Shown one piece after another: positions 5,270 through 7,801 of a stretch of DNA of 7,801 bases (its first letter is position 1; every line of letters begins with the position of its first letter). Origin of the DNA: JBJXHC01 sp964538485 (lineage in GTDB: Bacteria > Bacteroidota > Ignavibacteria > UBA10030 > UBA6906); the NCBI GenBank assembly GCA_964538485.1, contig CAZIHJ010000130.1:1-7801 (forward strand), read 5' to 3'. A program made the position numbers and the translations under genes. The notes under the pieces were generated by a model, which worked only from the letters and a program-made list of their open reading frames with translations, ran no database searches and was not told where the DNA came from.

Positions 5270-6931
5270 TTATTGTGCCAGCGGGAAGCTCGGATTGATA
5301 TCCACTGGGACATCCACGAGTTTATCCAATACGCTTTTCATCGACGGACGCATCACCGCATACTTGTCGAGCATGGCTTTTGTTTTTTCGTAGCTGCCTT
5401 CAGCTTGAATTGTCATGATCTCACCGGTGAGTTTTTTCGTCGCGTCCTTGATCTTGTCGAAGTTTACGCTGAACGTCCCCGATGACTCATTGAAAACGAA
5501 TGCACCTTCATCCATCAGATAATTGAACTGGAGTGCCATCCCCTTCCCGTGTGCTTCGTTGATGCCGAACCGCACCGAACGGAACACGCCGGCAAGAAAC
5601 GTGACGTACATTTGTTGCTCAATATTCTTTTCCACCACCCCTTTATCGATCAGGTATTGCAGAGCAAACAGTCCGGAAATGTCCGCCTTTGCCTCTTCGA
5701 AAGCGGAATACAGTTCCTTCATCTGCTGCCGTACCGTTGTACTCTTGCCATCCACGGTGATGTTGTGCGGTCCGAGTCCGTGCATGAGTTCGTGCGCCAG
5801 AATGTGTGTGAAAAATGGTTCAAACGAGACATGCGCCAACTGTGCGGGGTCGAGGGCGACTTTCGCAATGGGTGTGAGCGCGTTCTTGAACTTTGCCTCC
5901 TGCACGTTCTTCAACATCACCCGCTTGCTTCCCTTTTCCTTGATCACCTTCTCATCATTCGGCAGATTAAACGCTGCTGTTTGCACTCCCGGTACGGCCT
6001 CGCCTCCAACGAACACTTCATCCACAACACGAATCGGAGCAAGCGCGCCAAGGTTCGGGTTGCGGGACTTCGCATCAATCGGGAGATTGTTCTCTATCTC
6101 CTGCAAGTATCCGGAAAATTTCTGGAGCTTGTTCGTCTCTGCTTCATTCCGGAGTGTGATGTAGGCCTCGAACGCCGCCTTGTAGCCAAATAACTCATCC
6201 ATATACGTTTCATACGGGCCGATGGTCACTTCAATCGGACTGTCGAGGTCCATCCAGGCAACATCGCTATCGTAGTAGTTATCGCTCATGAATGCCGCCG
6301 CGCGCTTCGCGAGAAACGTTTTCAATGTCGGGTTGTCGGTAAGATCGGATGCCTCACGCAACAAGGCGGCTGCCGGTTCCAGCACGTCGCGATATTCTTC
6401 GCTGTACGGCACCAATTTGAGTGACCCATCTGCATTCCGACGCACAGTATGAAAAAACCCTGTGGCTTTTTTCTTTTCTGCCTCGGGAAGCTTCGCCACC
6501 CATTGCTCGAATTCCTCCTTGGTCATATCATCCGGATAGTAATTTGCATGATCGGGTTTTGCAGGAACGCCTTCAACAAAGGCCGTGTCATGATCCAAAC
6601 TTGACCACGGACTCAACTCAATCGAGAATAGCTGGAGCCGTTCGATTCCTGCTGCTGTGGTATCGGCCTGAAGCCGGGCAAAAAGCTCCTCGTTCCCGCT
6701 CCATACCTGACGGATGTATATCCTGGTCATCAGCTTCGCAGCCTCAATCAACTTGTCGAGGGCCTGACGGTCACCAGAGGAGAGTCCGGCAACATCGCCA
6801 CTCAATTCTGCCGGGGCAAAGCGTTTGATTTTCCGTGCGACCGGTGATTCGGGCTGAGGTTCCGTTTTGGGTTGTGAACAGTTCAATGTCATAATTGAAA
6901 TGATAAGAGTGAACAACATACCACGTTTCAT
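5270..6931 (-). CDS. M49 (dipeptidyl-peptidase III)-like zinc peptidase, predicted lipoprotein
   Basis: The product has 553 residues. The N-terminus MKRGMLFTLIISIMTLNC looks like an export signal ending in Cys18, followed by a Pro/Glu linker, so it is probably a periplasmic or outer-membrane lipoprotein. The lipobox (TLNC) is atypical, but relaxed forms occur in Bacteroidota. The zinc site is HELMHGLGPH, with His380, Glu381 and His384, and EEAKADI, with Glu413 as likely third ligand. This is the HExxH-GxGPH form seen in M49-like proteins related to the peptidase part of plant NUDX3. Classical DPP III has HExxGH and is larger, around 700 residues. Other family-like segments are GVQTAAFNLPNDE, the MLKNVQEAKF block and the C-terminal PVDINPSFP. 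ATG 6931 has AAAGG 7 bases upstream. The frame is open to 7018, but earlier starts bury the signal. It is the first gene of the operon, with a promoter candidate directly upstream. Confidence 0.88.
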   Translation of the reverse strand: MKRGMLFTLIISIMTLNCSQPKTEPQPESPVARKIKRFAPAELSGDVAGLSSGDRQALDKLIEAAKLMTRIYIRQVWSGNEELFARLQADTTAAGIERLQLFSIELSPWSSLDHDTAFVEGVPAKPDHANYYPDDMTKEEFEQWVAKLPEAEKKKATGFFHTVRRNADGSLKLVPYSEEYRDVLEPAAALLREASDLTDNPTLKTFLAKRAAAFMSDNYYDSDVAWMDLDSPIEVTIGPYETYMDELFGYKAAFEAYITLRNEAETNKLQKFSGYLQEIENNLPIDAKSRNPNLGALAPIRVVDEVFVGGEAVPGVQTAAFNLPNDEKVIKEKGSKRVMLKNVQEAKFKNALTPIAKVALDPAQLAHVSFEPFFTHILAHELMHGLGPHNITVDGKSTTVRQQMKELYSAFEEAKADISGLFALQYLIDKGVVEKNIEQQMYVTFLAGVFRSVRFGINEAHGKGMALQFNYLMDEGAFVFNESSGTFSVNFDKIKDATKKLTGEIMTIQAEGSYEKTKAMLDKYAVMRPSMKSVLDKLVDVPVDINPSFPLAQ

Positions 6932-6987
6932 TACTTTGCCTTTCATCGGAAGGGTGGATACATGCGAAGGAACTGAAGCGAACATTT

Positions 6988-7018
6988 CAAAGATACGCCA
7001 TGCAGAATAGACAAGCAA
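6988..7018 (-). promoter_or_regulatory. Candidate promoter for the peptidase-to-hydrolase operon, Bacteroidota-like
   Basis: On the minus strand, TTGCTT (7018-7013, preceded by another T) is followed after 17 bases by TATCTTTG (6995-6988). TATCTTTG is a full match to the Bacteroidota -7 consensus TAnnTTTG, and the upstream TTG stands at the expected distance. It lies in the 96-base gap between the DUF1801 gene and the peptidase. The transcript would start near 6980 with a leader of about 50 bases. This is the best promoter match in the window. Confidence 0.55.
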
Positions 7019-7027
7019 ACGCGGATA

Positions 7028-7483
7028 TCACTTCTTCATCCCCTTCTCATACATCTCTATCCATTTCTTCACGGTAATCTTCCCTGCCAACTCACCAATG
7101 AGCTTGTACGGAATATGATCTGGGCTTTTGAACCGGATGCAACTCTTCCCCATATCAAGCTTTGCTTTGCCCTGTTTGGCGTACTCGGTGGTGAACCACT
7201 TCGACAAATCCTTGTCGCCGTAGACAGCCATGTGATACACCGCCACATGGTTCTTCTGGGAAGCAATGCACATAAAAGGCAACGGTTGCTTCGGGTCGCA
7301 ATGATATCCATCCGGGTAAATCGAATGAGGGACAACATATCCGAGCATGCCATAGCTCATCACCTCCGAAAAACCCTTGGGAAGATTCTTCAGAACGACT
7401 TTCCTCAGTTCTTTGATTGCCTGCTTCCTCTCTTCGGGGAGAGAATCAATGTATTCCTTCGGGGTCTTGGCTTTTGATTGCAT
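7028..7483 (-). CDS. DUF1801 (YdhG-like) family protein
   Basis: This 151-residue soluble protein has no signal peptide or membrane segment. It shows the DUF1801 pattern: an N-terminal helix YIDSLPEERKQAIKELRKVV, then MSYGMLGYVVP, a strand pair PFMCIASQKNHVAVYHMAVYG, a lysine-rich KGKAKLDMGKSCIRFKS-like stretch that in this family is the most conserved part (KLDMGKSCIRF), and a C-terminal helix. Length is normal for the family. Its biochemical role is unknown, although relatives are common single-gene accessory proteins. ATG 7483 has AGGAA 9 bases upstream. It ends 96 bases before the peptidase start with a promoter candidate in between, so it is probably not part of the operon below. Confidence 0.88.
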   Translation of the reverse strand: MQSKAKTPKEYIDSLPEERKQAIKELRKVVLKNLPKGFSEVMSYGMLGYVVPHSIYPDGYHCDPKQPLPFMCIASQKNHVAVYHMAVYGDKDLSKWFTTEYAKQGKAKLDMGKSCIRFKSPDHIPYKLIGELAGKITVKKWIEMYEKGMKK

Positions 7484-7522
7484 TAATGTGGGTTCCTGGG
7501 ATTATCAGTTCAATGACGGTCT

Positions 7523-7530
7523 GAAATATA
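7523..7530 (-). promoter_or_regulatory. Weak candidate -10/-7 element for the DUF1801 gene
   Basis: TATATTTC (7530-7523 on the minus strand) matches TATAAT-like and TAnnTTTG-like boxes in all but one position and lies 39 bases before the ATG. No TTG stands at the distance seen in the other three promoters, so support is limited to this single box. Confidence 0.25.
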
Positions 7531-7560
7531 CAATCTCACTACCAATGGAATCTTCCGTAC

Positions 7561-7579
7561 GGGCGACGTTTCGTCGCCC
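7561..7579. repeat. Perfect GC-rich hairpin, REP-like
   Basis: GGGCGACG at 7561-7568 and CGTCGCCC at 7572-7579 form a perfect 8-bp stem with a three-base TTT loop. No T-tract follows on either strand (CCCCTTTG on plus, GTACGG on minus), so it is not a standard intrinsic terminator. It sits in the gap between the membrane protein and DUF1801. Next to it, 7602-7640 has a much weaker dyad (AGCGG with CCGCT outside, GAGC with GCTC inside) that may be a decayed copy of a similar element. Apart from these and the weak promoter box, 7484-7649 holds nothing I can assign. Confidence 0.6.
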
Positions 7580-7649
7580 CCCTTTGCAATGAAAGTGTGG
7601 GAGCGGCCCAGAGCGAAGTTGAAGGCTCGCCCTTACCGCTGAAAGTCAC

Positions 7650-7801
7650 TCACATCGGCCACAGCCATCCAAACGTCCCTGCGGTGAGCAGACTGTACAC
7701 AAGTCCGTCGAACGTGCCCCGAAGTGTCCGTCCCCACGATCGCTTAAACCAGATCGAATCCTGCCAGTGTGCAACTGTGTAACATGCAAACGCGGTACAT
7801 C
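7650..7801 (-). CDS. C-terminal end of a small membrane protein (partial at right edge)
   Basis: On the minus strand, the frame starting at 7799 is open for 49 residues to a TGA at 7652-7650. The peptide begins CTAFACYTVAHW, goes on through WFKRSWGRTLRGTFDGL, and ends LLTAGTFGWLWPM. A final DGLxYxLLTAGTFGWLWP is a motif I associate with small uncharacterised bacterial membrane proteins, though I cannot name the family. It holds one hydrophobic C-terminal helix. The start and any catalytic part lie beyond the right edge. It is the first gene on the minus strand here and is separated from DUF1801 by 166 bases. Confidence 0.7.
   Translation of the reverse strand, partial: CTAFACYTVAHWQDSIWFKRSWGRTLRGTFDGLVYSLLTAGTFGWLWPM

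Noticed and set aside
5523..6193. Two plus-strand open frames of about 213 codons
   Set aside because: They are antisense to the M49-like peptidase, overlap each other in different frames and have unnatural composition.
6932..7018. Longer peptidase start at 7018
   Set aside because: It would place the start inside the promoter candidate and bury the export signal behind 29 residues. ATG 6931 has AAAGG at the correct distance.
7561..7579. Hairpin as an intrinsic terminator
   Set aside because: It lacks a T-tract on both strands.

Overview
The window looks like chromosomal housekeeping DNA from a member of the Bacteroidota/Chlorobi (FCB) group. Ignavibacteria or a related lineage, possibly a metagenome-assembled one, is the best guess. 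The main evidence is the protein end at the left edge, a typical C-terminal sorting domain of the type IX secretion system (PNPFNP, VYDVLGREVA, SGVYFY, final Arg), which is largely limited to this group. Three candidate promoters share the layout TTG-N20-TA-N2-TT, and one continues to TATCTTTG, which resembles the Bacteroidota -33/-7 consensus (TTG / TAnnTTTG). No rRNA, tRNA, CRISPR array, transposase or phage gene was seen.

Layout. Positions 1-240 (+) are the end of a secreted type IX cargo protein. Positions 241-419 are intergenic and hold a short tandem repeat, a candidate promoter, a REP-like hairpin and a strong Shine-Dalgarno sequence. These precede a predicted lipoprotein with a coiled coil and TPRs (420-1112, +) that resembles CpoB/YbgF. 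A clear, probably bidirectional terminator at 1137-1167 separates it from the genes converging from the right. Everything from 1233 to the right edge is on the minus strand. In transcription order these are: the last 49 residues of a membrane protein (7801-7650), a DUF1801 protein (7483-7028), an M49/DPP III-like zinc peptidase lipoprotein (6931-5270), an SDR oxidoreductase (5264-4485), an aldo/keto reductase (4488-3532), an unrecognised 89-residue ORF (3496-3227), a membrane-anchored alpha/beta hydrolase (3222-2386) and class I fructose-1,6-bisphosphatase (2258-1233).

The five genes from the peptidase to the hydrolase are packed with gaps of 5, -4, 35 and 4 bases, so they very likely form one transcript starting at a promoter near 6988-7018. 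fbp lies 127 bases further on with its own candidate promoter. The five products (exported peptidase, two NAD(P)H oxidoreductases, an unknown protein, a membrane-anchored hydrolase) do not match a pathway I can name. Cooperation is inferred from packing only.

The points most worth a second look are the aldo/keto reductase with Tyr where the catalytic His should be, the unknown 89-residue ORF inside the operon, the common promoter geometry, and the HExxH-GxGPH form of the peptidase. I see no convincing evidence of a wholly new defence or mobile system.
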